A stretch of DNA of 37,386 nt from Candidatus Riflebacteria bacterium GWC2_50_8 (GTDB taxonomy: Bacteria > Muiribacteriota > Ozemobacteria > Ozemobacterales > Ozemobacteraceae): NCBI GenBank assembly GCA_001787855.1, contig MFYY01000255.1, positions 1,410-38,795 on the forward strand. Reading direction: 5' to 3'. This document shows, in pieces, positions 8,795 to 16,015 of the stretch. The notes beneath the pieces are model-generated. The model did not search any database. It was given only the letters and a program-made list of their open reading frames with translations, and was not told the DNA's origin. Both the position numbers and the translations under genes were made by a program. Every line of letters begins with the position of its first letter. Position 1 is the stretch's first letter.

Positions 8795-9201
8795 TCATAA
8801 GATTATCCTTTCGATTTCGGCTTTGGGATAAGCATAAAAATTCACCAGAAGTCCCAGTCGCAGTTTTGTGGCTTTTAAATAGTTCATAATTTGTGCCCGA
8901 TGGATTGCCTCAATGGCTTTGCAGACCTTCAATTCAACAATGATTGATAACAGATAAGATCGGCTTTAAAATACTGGTCTAAGAGCTCCCCCTTATAATT
9001 GAGATTTATTTCAACCTGTCTTTGAAATGGAATACCCTTTAACCGCAATTCTTTCTCCATACATTCCTGATAAACAGATTCAAGAAAACCAGGCCCAATT
9101 TCTTTGTACACTTCAAAAATCGCTCCCTGAATTGCAAAGCATTCTTCTTTAAAAAGAATTTTCTCTCCCGTTTCGTGCCTTTCGTGTTTTTCGTGGTTCA
9201 T
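8795..9201 (-). pseudogene. GxxExxY protein gene, frameshifted
   Basis: The intact 5' part (9201-8929) encodes 90 residues including ECFAIQGAIFEVYKEIGPGF followed by LESVYQECMEKELR, with the name-giving G-F-L-E-S-V-Y motif, and continues to ADLICYQSLLN then a TGA. The missing C-terminal half is present in another frame: IVELKVCKAIEAIHRAQI, then MNYLKATKLRLGLLVNF, YAYPKAEIERIIL and a stop at 8795. Together they give the usual ~125-residue family length, so a one-base change near 8945-8955 broke the gene. Its first nine codons (MNHEKHERH) are themselves encoded by the CACGAAA repeat. The family is of unknown function, common in environmental genomes. A sequencing error could also explain the frameshift. 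Confidence 0.8.
9171..9198 (-). repeat. CACGAAA repeat, copy 2 (inverted relative to copy 1)
   Basis: Read on the minus strand it is AACCACGAAA, AACACGAAA, GGCACGAAA, three units of the 9-nt period found at 8762-8790 but in the opposite orientation. It supplies the start region of the GxxExxY reading frame. Confidence 0.75.
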
Positions 9202-9579
9202 TTATTTCCCCCGATCTTTAAGCACACGGCTCGCCCATATACGAAACTGGGTCCCACGTTTTGAGCTGACCCGGTAACCAACAGAGAGAATGGCATCCAG
9301 ATTATAGAATTTAATCCGCCGGGAAACTCGTCTGACGCCTTCTGTTTGAACTACCGAGAAAAACTCGGTAGTTGCTTTTTCTTCCAGTTCCTGTTCTGCA
9401 TAAATATTTTTAAGATGCAACCCAATCGTATCACTGTCTCTGGCAAATAGTTCAGCCATCTCTTTCTGCGAAAGCCAGAGAGTTTCAGCCTGCAACCGGA
9501 CTTCTGTCTGTATCATGCCGTCTGGCGCGGTATAGATGACTATTTCGTTCTTATCCTTAGCTGAAAGTGTTTTCTTCAT
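9202..9579 (-). pseudogene. RhuM-family protein, C-terminally truncated (125 aa)
   Basis: Residues 1-120 match the N-terminal part of RhuM-family proteins: IVIYTAPDGMIQTEVRLQAE, ETLWLSQKEMAELFARD, KFYNLDAILSVGYRVSSKRG and TQFRIWASRVLKD. Full RhuM proteins are about 330 residues; here the frame breaks after VLKD and stops three codons later, one base before the ATG of the GxxExxY gene and four bases before the CACGAAA repeat. The start is good (GGAGAGGAT directly before ATG). RhuM genes often sit within type I restriction-modification operons, consistent with the hsdR remnant nearby. Function of the family is not established. Probably a remnant, though the short protein could still be made. 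Confidence 0.75.
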
Positions 9580-9946
9580 ATCCTCTCCAGAAGCACAAGC
9601 GATGATTTATTCTAACCACAAAAGTTACGAAAATCACGAAAATTGCGAAAGAAAATCACAAAAGTTTGGCGCCGGCTGCCATTTTGACTCCAGTAAAAAT
9701 CTTGGCAAGTCCATCCCGAAGCTGAACTATGGTGTTATCAATGATGTAAACATTGTCCAACAGCTTAAGGGATCTCACCTCAAGAACATTATTTAGTCAA
9801 AATGCGAAATCTGATTCAATACGAGGTATACTGTTGTTTAGTCATGCGATTGTTTGTTCTGAATCTGATCAAGATATTCCATAAGAAACCGGCTTGTTGA
9901 TCGTGGTAAAGCCGGAAACACAAAGAGAGATAACAGGTGAGATGCA
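9580..9946. other. 367-bp gap with degenerate repeat and no clear gene
   Basis: Contains CACGAAA repeat copy 3 (listed separately). On the minus strand, 9793-9662 stays open for about 44 codons (including DNVYIIDNTIVQLRDGLAKI), but it has no start or ribosome site and I do not recognise it; it may be another gene remnant. A 7-bp hairpin (CCGGCTT 9889-9895 with AAGCCGG 9909-9915) lies about 30 nt before the next gene, with no T-run. Confidence 0.5.
9614..9664 (+). repeat. CACGAAA repeat, copy 3 (degenerate)
   Basis: AACCACAAAA is followed by units TTACGAAAA, TCACGAAAA, TTGCGAAAG and a final TCACAAAAG, the same 9-nt period as copies 1 and 2 with substitutions, in the same orientation as copy 1. 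It lies upstream of the rhuM fragment, so the three copies enclose both broken genes. Confidence 0.6.
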
Positions 9947-10393
9947 ATGAGATTTAAAATCGTCGCCCTTATTCTTATGCTTTCGACGGCAGCAATGCCG
10001 GGCAAACCGTTAATGGCAGCTGAACCGCAAGCCGTCGGCAACGCCTTTTCAACAACTGCCGGCATGGCAAGCGATGTGCCCGAATTGCAGACAATACCCG
10101 AACAGAAGGAAGAAAGAAAAATGAAATACCTGATAAAAAAAATGCAGGTACCTCATTGTAAAAGAGGGCCTGAGCGGTGCGAAATCTGCCGGAAAACGAA
10201 CGAACCACGCTGGTGCCTGCTCGATATCGACCCACCAGACAAGGAAATGGTTCAACGCCCGGTTCTTGACCTGACAATTGACGGAGAACGCCACTTTCTT
10301 GTCTACGACGTTATTAAGAGCTTCGATTCAGAAGAAGAGGCCGGCAAGTTTCTTTCTGAGAACGACTTCCCAGGTTTGATCTGGGATAAATAA
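9947..10393 (+). CDS. Small exported protein of unknown function (148 aa)
   Basis: Signal peptide MRFKIVALILMLSTAAMPG..., with probable cleavage near residue 24 (PLMAAEP). A variable linker leads to a compact C-terminal part (residues 59-148) with four Cys (HCKRGPERCEICRKTNEPRWC), suggesting disulfides or metal binding, and an acidic Trp-terminated tail (PGLIWDK). AGGTGA lies 7 nt before the ATG. An alternative start at the Met of KMKYLIKK (after AAGGAAGAAAG) would give a cytoplasmic 90-residue form; both are possible. The gene is convergent with the oxidoreductase. Family not recognised. Confidence 0.7.
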   Translation: MRFKIVALILMLSTAAMPGKPLMAAEPQAVGNAFSTTAGMASDVPELQTIPEQKEERKMKYLIKKMQVPHCKRGPERCEICRKTNEPRWCLLDIDPPDKEMVQRPVLDLTIDGERHFLVYDVIKSFDSEEEAGKFLSENDFPGLIWDK

Positions 10394-10462
10394 CCAGACA
10401 GACCTGGCCCGATTTCATGCCGGCATTTAAAAGCATTATCAGCCGCTTACGGCAGAACGCCT

Positions 10463-12505
10463 TTAATTCAGGCTTTTGCCGGCAGAATTCATGCTGTCAG
10501 ACCAGCGCATCAGCAGCATATAGGCGCCGCCACGGGTTAACAGCATGTTCCATCGTGCGGATTGCTCTGGCCATGGCGCATTGAACATTCCCCGTTTCTG
10601 AAAGTCTGAAAAAATAAGGTCAGGTGCCTTTTCGAGATTTTTCTGGTTTGTTGGTGCATCGCCTCCGGCAAAGCCCTCGACACAGGTGAGAATTTTGCAG
10701 GCCATGCCAAGGTTCAAGCTGTCAGCGGCGGCGCTGAAATTATACAGCCATTGCCGGTCCTGCCTGTTCAGCTCCGAACAGGTGTTTAACAGGCGATTTG
10801 CAAAGGCTTTGCCGCCGATCGGCCGGTCGAGCCAATATTCATTTTTATAGCCACCAGAAATCTGCCCGCGCCGGCGCATATACTTCAGACCCTGGTAAGC
10901 CCAGTGATCAACCAGAACCGGCGCACGCGCACTGTTTGGCGCAATGTCGACGCCCTGCCCTGTCAACATCTCGTGCAATTCAGATATAAATAAAGGATCA
11001 GAAGCAATGAGATCAAATTGCCGACCTTTTCTTATACTTAGTACAGCAGCTACTCCAGCAGCCTGCCCGGCGGCCATGCCAACCGGAATCGTTCGTGCGC
11101 TGCTCTGGGCAAGCGCATCGAAACCTGCGCTGCGCCCGACAACCATGAGATTGCTGAACCCGACAGGAATAAGACTGCGTAGCGGAACAGCATACTGCTC
11201 AGGTTTTCCGGTTACATCTCCATGGTGATCAGGAACTTGCGCCTGGATATCAAGCGGGTATGAACCAAAACAGGCGCGGTCCACAAAATCACGGTTTTCG
11301 AGAACATCGTCAACCGTAAGAGTGTATTGCGCGAGAATTTGTCGGGATGTACGCACGTATAGCTCTGGAGCGACATCTGCAATACCTGCTGTAGACATGC
11401 CGGCAATATTTTTTTGCAAGAAAACCAGAAGCCGCGGCAACTCAGCTGTCGCCAGCTGTCGGGCCGCATGGCGTGATTCACAACTGAGTCCGTCAATACC
11501 AAATACCAGCAGGGCATTGACCAGCACGCTGCCATCGTTCTGGCGCCCAAGGTTAAGGCCACGCATGCGGATTCTATCAGTAGACGCGGTATACTTCTTC
11601 ATTACATCACTGAAACCCCAGATACTTCTTCGCGTCCCGCCCAGCAGGCCACCAGAAACTTTCTGCCCCGAGAGAGCTGCACACATTTTCTGCCAGTCAG
11701 CATCTGCAATATTATCGAGACGGAAGACAAGTGTAGTCGCCATGTTTCTCGGAACACCCCACACATCTTCGCCATAAGCTTTCCAACCGGCCCCGGCCGC
11801 TATCGCCAGGTCTGCATCCTGAGTAGCGTCAATAATGCGGTTACCATATATAACGAGCGATTTGCCTGAATCAGCGTGGATTTCAACACCATCGACAATC
11901 ACCGGTGCAATTGCGCTACGTAACGGCGGCTGAACACTGGTTATTAAATGTTCCGGCAGATCGCGATCGTCAGGATTAAGTGTCTGGCCTGGCCGAAAAA
12001 GAGGCATTGAAGCCGACCCGATAACCGGCAGAATGGTAAGAGCGCCTTTTACAACATCGAGATTTTTTTCGCGTCCGACCAGTCGTGCCAGTATTGCTTC
12101 CATTGTCGCAACATCAAATGAATGATCATCGAGTTCACGATATACTTCACCAAAAATTCCGCCGTTGAGCGGGCGGTTGAGACGATCCAGATTCAGATCA
12201 ATCGTGTTAAGCCAGCCTCTGGTAAGCAACCCGCCAAGTTTCGGGCGTGTATCAATCAGCAATGTACTGGCTCCAGCACGTGCTGCAGCTATTGCAGCGG
12301 CAATTCCCTCAGCATCTCCGCCCGTCACGATCACATCATAATGACGATGCAGACTCATCAGCAGTCTGTCTGAAGATTGAGCCAGGCCGCAAGATAAGCC
12401 CAGAGAAAAACATGCTGTCACCAGGAACAGCGTCAGTTTTCTTATAAACAGTATATTACGTCCAGTTCTCTCTGCTCTTTTCAAGGGACTTCTCATGTCA
12501 TGCAA
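10463..12505 (-). CDS. Secreted FAD-dependent oxidoreductase (680 aa)
   Basis: Residues 18-46 form a signal peptide or anchor (FIRKLTLFLVTACFSLGL). Near residue 56 is a Rossmann FAD site, HYDVIVTGGDAEGIAAAIAA, ending in the ribose-binding LLIDTRPKLGG. The layout, with a GGLLTRGWLN segment after the dinucleotide fold and a late FAD-contact region (VGFSNLMVVGRSAGFDALAQ and IPVGMAAGQAAGVAA), matches the FAD-dependent oxidoreductase family PF12831. The glycine motif reads GGDAEG rather than GGGPAG, so the usual Pro is replaced. The substrate is unknown. The ribosome site is weak (GTGAG, 7 nt before ATG); a second ATG is three codons in. The last 150 residues (after about 530) have no family I know. 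Confidence 0.82.
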   Translation of the reverse strand: MHDMRSPLKRAERTGRNILFIRKLTLFLVTACFSLGLSCGLAQSSDRLLMSLHRHYDVIVTGGDAEGIAAAIAAARAGASTLLIDTRPKLGGLLTRGWLNTIDLNLDRLNRPLNGGIFGEVYRELDDHSFDVATMEAILARLVGREKNLDVVKGALTILPVIGSASMPLFRPGQTLNPDDRDLPEHLITSVQPPLRSAIAPVIVDGVEIHADSGKSLVIYGNRIIDATQDADLAIAAGAGWKAYGEDVWGVPRNMATTLVFRLDNIADADWQKMCAALSGQKVSGGLLGGTRRSIWGFSDVMKKYTASTDRIRMRGLNLGRQNDGSVLVNALLVFGIDGLSCESRHAARQLATAELPRLLVFLQKNIAGMSTAGIADVAPELYVRTSRQILAQYTLTVDDVLENRDFVDRACFGSYPLDIQAQVPDHHGDVTGKPEQYAVPLRSLIPVGFSNLMVVGRSAGFDALAQSSARTIPVGMAAGQAAGVAAVLSIRKGRQFDLIASDPLFISELHEMLTGQGVDIAPNSARAPVLVDHWAYQGLKYMRRRGQISGGYKNEYWLDRPIGGKAFANRLLNTCSELNRQDRQWLYNFSAAADSLNLGMACKILTCVEGFAGGDAPTNQKNLEKAPDLIFSDFQKRGMFNAPWPEQSARWNMLLTRGGAYMLLMRWSDSMNSAGKSLN

Positions 12506-12642
12506 AATCTCACATCTGAATTTGATTCACAGGAATTGCGTAAAAGCTTGCAACCGCATTACATACTCATAAAAATGGCCGGCACAACCCGGCGAACCAG
12601 TGCGAGGTGAAAAACCGGCGCCATCAGCCTCATTAAAGGGTT

Positions 12643-13023
12643 TCAAGCATCAGATAATTCTTCGATCCAGTCTTTTGCTGATGCTATGTCATAAAACAAA
12701 GCAAATTCTATTTTTTCGCGCAGTGAAAAACCGGCCAGACGTCTTTCCAGTTCAAGAGACTTTGGTCTCTTTTCGTCCATCACCAGCGCGCATTTGTTTC
12801 CGATACGTTTTCGATAAGTAGTAAGAAGCTCCGCAACGACAGAGACCTCGCTCAAATCTCGATGACGAAGCGACAGGCGCGCATCAACCAGCACAGAATA
12901 AACCCTGTCATCGTCAGGACTGCCAAAAGCCTCGCGAAAAGCCTCATCAGCCTGCTCTACGGTATTTATTCCCGCAAGAGTAAAAACTACGATGTGATCT
13001 TCTTTTTCGAATGTAACTCCCAT
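12643..13023 (-). CDS. Small STAS/SpoIIAA-like protein (126 aa)
   Basis: The start ATG (13023-13021) has AGGTGA 5 nt upstream; the frame extending to 13050 has none. The protein is a cytoplasmic alpha/beta protein: IVVFTLAGINTVEQADEAF, VYSVLVDARLSLRHRD, KCALVMDEKRPKSLELE, then FALFYDIASAKDWIEEL. The order of strands and helices and the Ile-Trp C-terminal helix resemble SpoIIAA/STAS-like phospho-binding or regulatory domains, but no diagnostic motif is present. Its first 97 bp, start codon included, are repeated almost exactly at 14446-14542 on the far side of the YhcG gene. Function unknown; fold assignment is inference. Confidence 0.65.
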   Translation of the reverse strand: MGVTFEKEDHIVVFTLAGINTVEQADEAFREAFGSPDDDRVYSVLVDARLSLRHRDLSEVSVVAELLTTYRKRIGNKCALVMDEKRPKSLELERRLAGFSLREKIEFALFYDIASAKDWIEELSDA

Positions 13024-13049
13024 AGATTCACCTGCCTGCAATCCTATCA
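12927..13049 (-). repeat. Direct repeat copy A (5' end of the STAS-like gene)
   Basis: Nearly identical to 14446-14569 at an offset of 1519 bp. Over the first ~102 bp (12927-13028) I count one mismatch (G/C at 12959); beyond the start codon, in the upstream region, the copies diverge but stay alignable. The pair flanks the YhcG nuclease gene. Confidence 0.9.
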
Positions 13050-13105
13050 CCCATATTCAGTAAATTCAAATGACTACTTAAACCCTCTGGAAAACCACTT
13101 AGCAA

Positions 13106-14359
13106 TCATTCCGGAATCTCTCTTTCAGCTAATTCGCTTGTTTCGTTCTCTTCTGCAGCGGCTTCGACCAGATTTCTATCCTTCTCGATTTCATTTTGCA
13201 GCTCTTCTTCGCTTGGAAGATAGTTCAAATATTTCGAAGCAAAAATCTGCCGGCCTTCATTTAATACCGAATACCTTGCGACTGCTTCACCTTTATCCGA
13301 ACAAAGAATAAGTCCTATTGTCGGGTTATCCCCGGCAACCTTGAATCTATCTTCAAAAAATCGAACATAGCCATCCATCTGACCGACATCTTGATGTGTC
13401 AGTTTGCCGATCTTAAGGTCTATCAGCAGAAAACATTTCAAGATGAAGTTATAAAATACCAGATCGATGTAAAAATCATCTTCGTCAAAGCGAATATGTT
13501 TCTGCCTGGCCACAAAAGAAAACCCTTTGCCAAGCTCCAGAAGAAACGCCTGTAGATTATTGATAATCGCCTGTTCCAGATCACTCTCGTGTAAGGCCGG
13601 GGTGTCCGGTAGATTCAAAAATTCAAGTACATATGGTGACTTGAGCACCCGCTCCGGAGGAAAGGACTCCCCTGGCAGTCTTTCCCGGCTTGTTGAAGCA
13701 AGAGCCGTTTTTCCGCGATTGCCTATTATGCGCTCGTAATAGGATGAATGAATCTGGCGCTCAAGCTGGGCTTTGCTCCAACCACATTCAGCAGCCTCTT
13801 TTTCGTAAAAGTTTCGAGCTTCTTCATTATCAACCCGCATCAAGGCTCGATAGTGCGACCAGCCAAGGTTTGGATTGAAACCAGAACTCAGTTCGCTACC
13901 CGCCGGGTAGGGAATTGCCTGTATTACAGATTCGCTACCTGTCGGGAAGCCTTTTAAACTGGCATCAAATTCTCCACCCGAAAGGTGAGAAATCGTGAGC
14001 ACATGATATGGTTCAGAGGATTTAGTACCCGATGGGTACTGAATTATCCGATCCGGGAAAGCCAGATAAAATTTTCTGAAATTCTGAAGATTTGGAACCG
14101 AAAAGCCCTTATTATATCTCTTCGTCAGGTTCTGAGAAAGCTGTCCAAGCACCTGTTTGCCGTAATCGGCGCGCTGCTCGCCCGATTGAATTGTTTCAAC
14201 AATTTCACGACCTATGAGCCAATAAGCTGTAACCATGTTTGAGTTAACAGAACGAACAACATTAGAGTGCGCAATCTCAAGAATTGAGACAACGCGATCA
14301 AACAGGCCGTTGACGCCGGCTTTTTCAATTGCTTTCTTCTTTTCATTCATGACTGACAT
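13106..14359 (-). CDS. YhcG/DUF1016-family PD-(D/E)XK nuclease-like protein
   Basis: A 417-residue two-domain protein of the YhcG/DUF1016 family. The N-terminal domain is typical (YWLIGREIVETIQSGEQRAD, YGKQVLGQLSQNLTKRYNKG, FSVPNLQNFRKFYLAFPDR). The C-terminal domain has the nuclease core DDFYIDLVFYN and LKCFLLIDLKIG (near residues 290-312), with Asp where many members have Glu before the Lys. YhcG genes often accompany type I restriction-modification systems; a nuclease role is predicted from the fold. Between PDR and NLGWSHYRALMRV there is an insert of about 60 residues with four YPxG-like units, which in DNA are palindromes. The ATG at 14359 has a plausible AGGATG just upstream; ATG at 14350 is an alternative. 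No hsd genes lie adjacent, so it may be an orphan. Confidence 0.85.
   Translation of the reverse strand: MSVMNEKKKAIEKAGVNGLFDRVVSILEIAHSNVVRSVNSNMVTAYWLIGREIVETIQSGEQRADYGKQVLGQLSQNLTKRYNKGFSVPNLQNFRKFYLAFPDRIIQYPSGTKSSEPYHVLTISHLSGGEFDASLKGFPTGSESVIQAIPYPAGSELSSGFNPNLGWSHYRALMRVDNEEARNFYEKEAAECGWSKAQLERQIHSSYYERIIGNRGKTALASTSRERLPGESFPPERVLKSPYVLEFLNLPDTPALHESDLEQAIINNLQAFLLELGKGFSFVARQKHIRFDEDDFYIDLVFYNFILKCFLLIDLKIGKLTHQDVGQMDGYVRFFEDRFKVAGDNPTIGLILCSDKGEAVARYSVLNEGRQIFASKYLNYLPSEEELQNEIEKDRNLVEAAAEENETSELAEREIPE
13896..14040 (-). repeat. Four palindromic units inside the YhcG coding sequence
   Basis: Short palindromes at 13896-13910 (CTACCC-GCC-GGGTAG), 13934-13950 (GCTACC...GGGAAGC, imperfect), 13971-13990 (TCTCcACC...GGTGAGA) and 14024-14040 (AGTACCC-GAT-GGGTACT). 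Start-to-start spacings are 38, 37 and 53 bp. On the coding strand each stays in frame and gives a Y/F-P-x-G-type turn (YPSG, LSGG, FPTG, YPAG). Confidence 0.75.
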
Positions 14360-14431
14360 CCTTTTTTACGCTTAGAGGGCTTATCCGGCAATGTCAGATC
14401 GACACATATGCCTCCGATAAGTGGGCAAGAA

Positions 14432-14542
14432 CTAAGCAAAAACTGAAGCCTCGCGAAAAGCCTCATCAGCCTGCTCTACCGTATTTATTCCCGCAAGAGT
14501 AAAAACTACGATGTGATCTTCTTTTTCGAATGTAACTCCCAT
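14432..14542 (-). pseudogene. Duplicated 5' fragment of the STAS-like gene (36 codons)
   Basis: Starts with the same ATG and residues as the complete copy at 13023 (MGVTFEKEDHIVVFTLAGIN, then TVEQADEAFREA) and then diverges to SVFA and a stop. It keeps a good ribosome site (AGGAGA, 5 nt upstream). Copy and fragment flank the YhcG gene. It is either what is left of a tandem paralogue or a by-product of the nuclease gene's arrival. Confidence 0.85.
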
Positions 14543-14569
14543 AGATTCTCCTGTTCTGCAATCCTATCA
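14446..14569 (-). repeat. Direct repeat copy B (5' fragment of the STAS-like gene)
   Basis: Partner of 12927-13049 (offset 1519 bp). The coding part is essentially identical; upstream the ribosome site differs (AGGAGA here, AGGTGA in copy A). Homology ends abruptly at 14446 after REA codons. Confidence 0.9.
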
Positions 14570-14676
14570 TCAACAGCCTGCTAATTCAAGACTGCTCAAA
14601 CACACAACCCGGCATTGGCGCGATACGCACATCGCCATTAAACCGGCCAGAAATTGTGCGATCATGCCATATTCTT

Positions 14677-14706
14677 TTGCAGACAACCTCCGTACTATGG
14701 TATAAC
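14677..14706 (+). promoter_or_regulatory. Sigma70-type promoter of the RlmM-like gene
   Basis: TTGCAG (14677-14682), an 18-bp spacer, and TATAAC (14701-14706) preceded by TG at 14698-14699 (extended -10). Predicted start is near 14713, about 50 nt before the TTG start codon. Confidence 0.55.
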
Positions 14707-14765
14707 CTGCCTGTGAACATTTTTTGTAGTATTGTCTGGAACTGGATGACAAATGAGGTTGCCAC

Positions 14766-15845
14766 TTGACCAGAACAAACAAACTTAACGGCTACCTTTG
14801 CGCAAATGGCTGGGAAGAAGCTCTCAGCCAGGAGCTTGTTGCGGCAAAAGCCGGCGACCATTTTTATTCTCCGGCACCAGGGCTGGTAGTCGGAGAATCA
14901 AGCTCGGCCGGGCTCAGATATGAACCGGTATTTGCCGGGCAGTGGTTCCCGGATTGCATGGAGGTTGAAGGAGATTCTATTGCTGATCTCATTCAAGCAC
15001 TCGGCAACGCCCTCGACCCGATTCTCGACCAGAACCCGCTGCCATGGACACTGCACTGTTTCACCCCGGACCTTTACACTGAAGACTCGACATACTATGA
15101 GTTTCTCAGCGGCCGGTCAGCCCTGCTGCATGAAAAGTTCATGCAGCGCATGGCAAAATACCGGCGCCGCGCGCTTGAAAAATACGTGGACTGGTCGTCA
15201 ATTGACGAGAAACGCCCATGCCTGCTGATCCAGGCTGTTCTGGTCGACACCGGCTACCTCTGGGTGAGTACTGCAAAAAGACTTAAAACCGAATTGGGCC
15301 GATTCGTGCCGTTTATGCGCAGCAATTCGCCCGGTTCGATCGCCCACGACCCGCAGGCGCCCTGCCGGTCATATTACAAGCTTGAAGAAGCCTGGCAGGT
15401 GGCTGGCATTTATCCGCGCAAAGGCGAAGTCTGCATCGATCTTGGCGCGGCACCCGGCGGCTGGACCTGGGCGGCTCTCAAACGCGGAGCCAGAGTCGTC
15501 GCCGTTGATTTTGCTGACCTCAGGCCACATGTCGAAAATCACCCGCACTGCGAGCATTCGCTCGAAAACGGCTACGCTTTTATGCCCGCCAGAACCGTCG
15601 ACTGGATGTTCTGCGACATGATTGTCAAGCCGCTGGCAACGCTCGGTCTTCTCGATCGCTGGCTCGAACAGAAGGCCTGCCGAAAATTTGTCGTCAACGT
15701 AAAGTTTCGCGGCAAGCAGCCAGAGAGCATTCTGACGGCAATTGAAGAACTCAGACAGAAGCACCAGATCCCCCAGCTGATCGTTAAACACCTATACTAC
15801 GACCGCAACGAAATCACCCTGATCGGCGGCCAGCTGAAAGTCTGA
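14766..15845 (+). CDS. rlmM: RlmM-like 23S rRNA 2'-O-methyltransferase
   Basis: A 359-residue protein, same size class as E. coli RlmM (366), which methylates ribose C2498 of 23S rRNA. The N-terminal half (NGYLCANGWEEALSQEL, then QAVLVDTGYLWVST) resembles the THUMP-like part of RlmM. The C-terminal half is an RrmJ/FtsJ-type SAM domain: KGEVCIDLGAAPGGWTWAAL (motif I), the acidic VVAVDFADLRP (motif II), DWMFCDMIVKP (motif IV with catalytic Asp-Lys) and KFVVNVKFRGK. These give the K-D-K pattern expected of 2'-O-methyltransferases. The start is a TTG with GAGG 7-8 nt upstream; no ATG or GTG fits. Rather divergent, so a different rRNA target is possible. Confidence 0.8.
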   Translation: MTRTNKLNGYLCANGWEEALSQELVAAKAGDHFYSPAPGLVVGESSSAGLRYEPVFAGQWFPDCMEVEGDSIADLIQALGNALDPILDQNPLPWTLHCFTPDLYTEDSTYYEFLSGRSALLHEKFMQRMAKYRRRALEKYVDWSSIDEKRPCLLIQAVLVDTGYLWVSTAKRLKTELGRFVPFMRSNSPGSIAHDPQAPCRSYYKLEEAWQVAGIYPRKGEVCIDLGAAPGGWTWAALKRGARVVAVDFADLRPHVENHPHCEHSLENGYAFMPARTVDWMFCDMIVKPLATLGLLDRWLEQKACRKFVVNVKFRGKQPESILTAIEELRQKHQIPQLIVKHLYYDRNEITLIGGQLKV

Positions 15846-16015
15846 AACAGTCACTCCTCATCTAGCCGAGAGCCTGGCATAAGATGTATAATCTGAGTCG
15901 AATCATTGAATTCATAAAACCTGAGAAAAAAATGTAATTGGGCTCTTGTACGTTGGCGGGCATTGTGATAACCTTTGCACATCTCACAAAACACCCCCCG
16001 CCGGAGCCAACATAC

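Noticed and set aside
9662-9793. 44-codon open stretch on the minus strand beside CACGAAA repeat copy 3
   Set aside because: No start codon or ribosome site and no family recognised; noted only as a possible remnant.
9971-10393. CRISPR, tRNA, rRNA or insertion-sequence genes anywhere in the window
   Set aside because: I looked for regular spaced repeats, tRNA-like folds and transposase motifs and saw none; the repeats near 8762-9664 are short-period arrays, not CRISPR.
15938-16015. Longer XerC N-terminus beginning at TTG 15938
   Set aside because: No ribosome site, atypical residues for XerC/D, and the stretch contains a plausible promoter; the GTG at 16016 has GGAG upstream and fits the family start.
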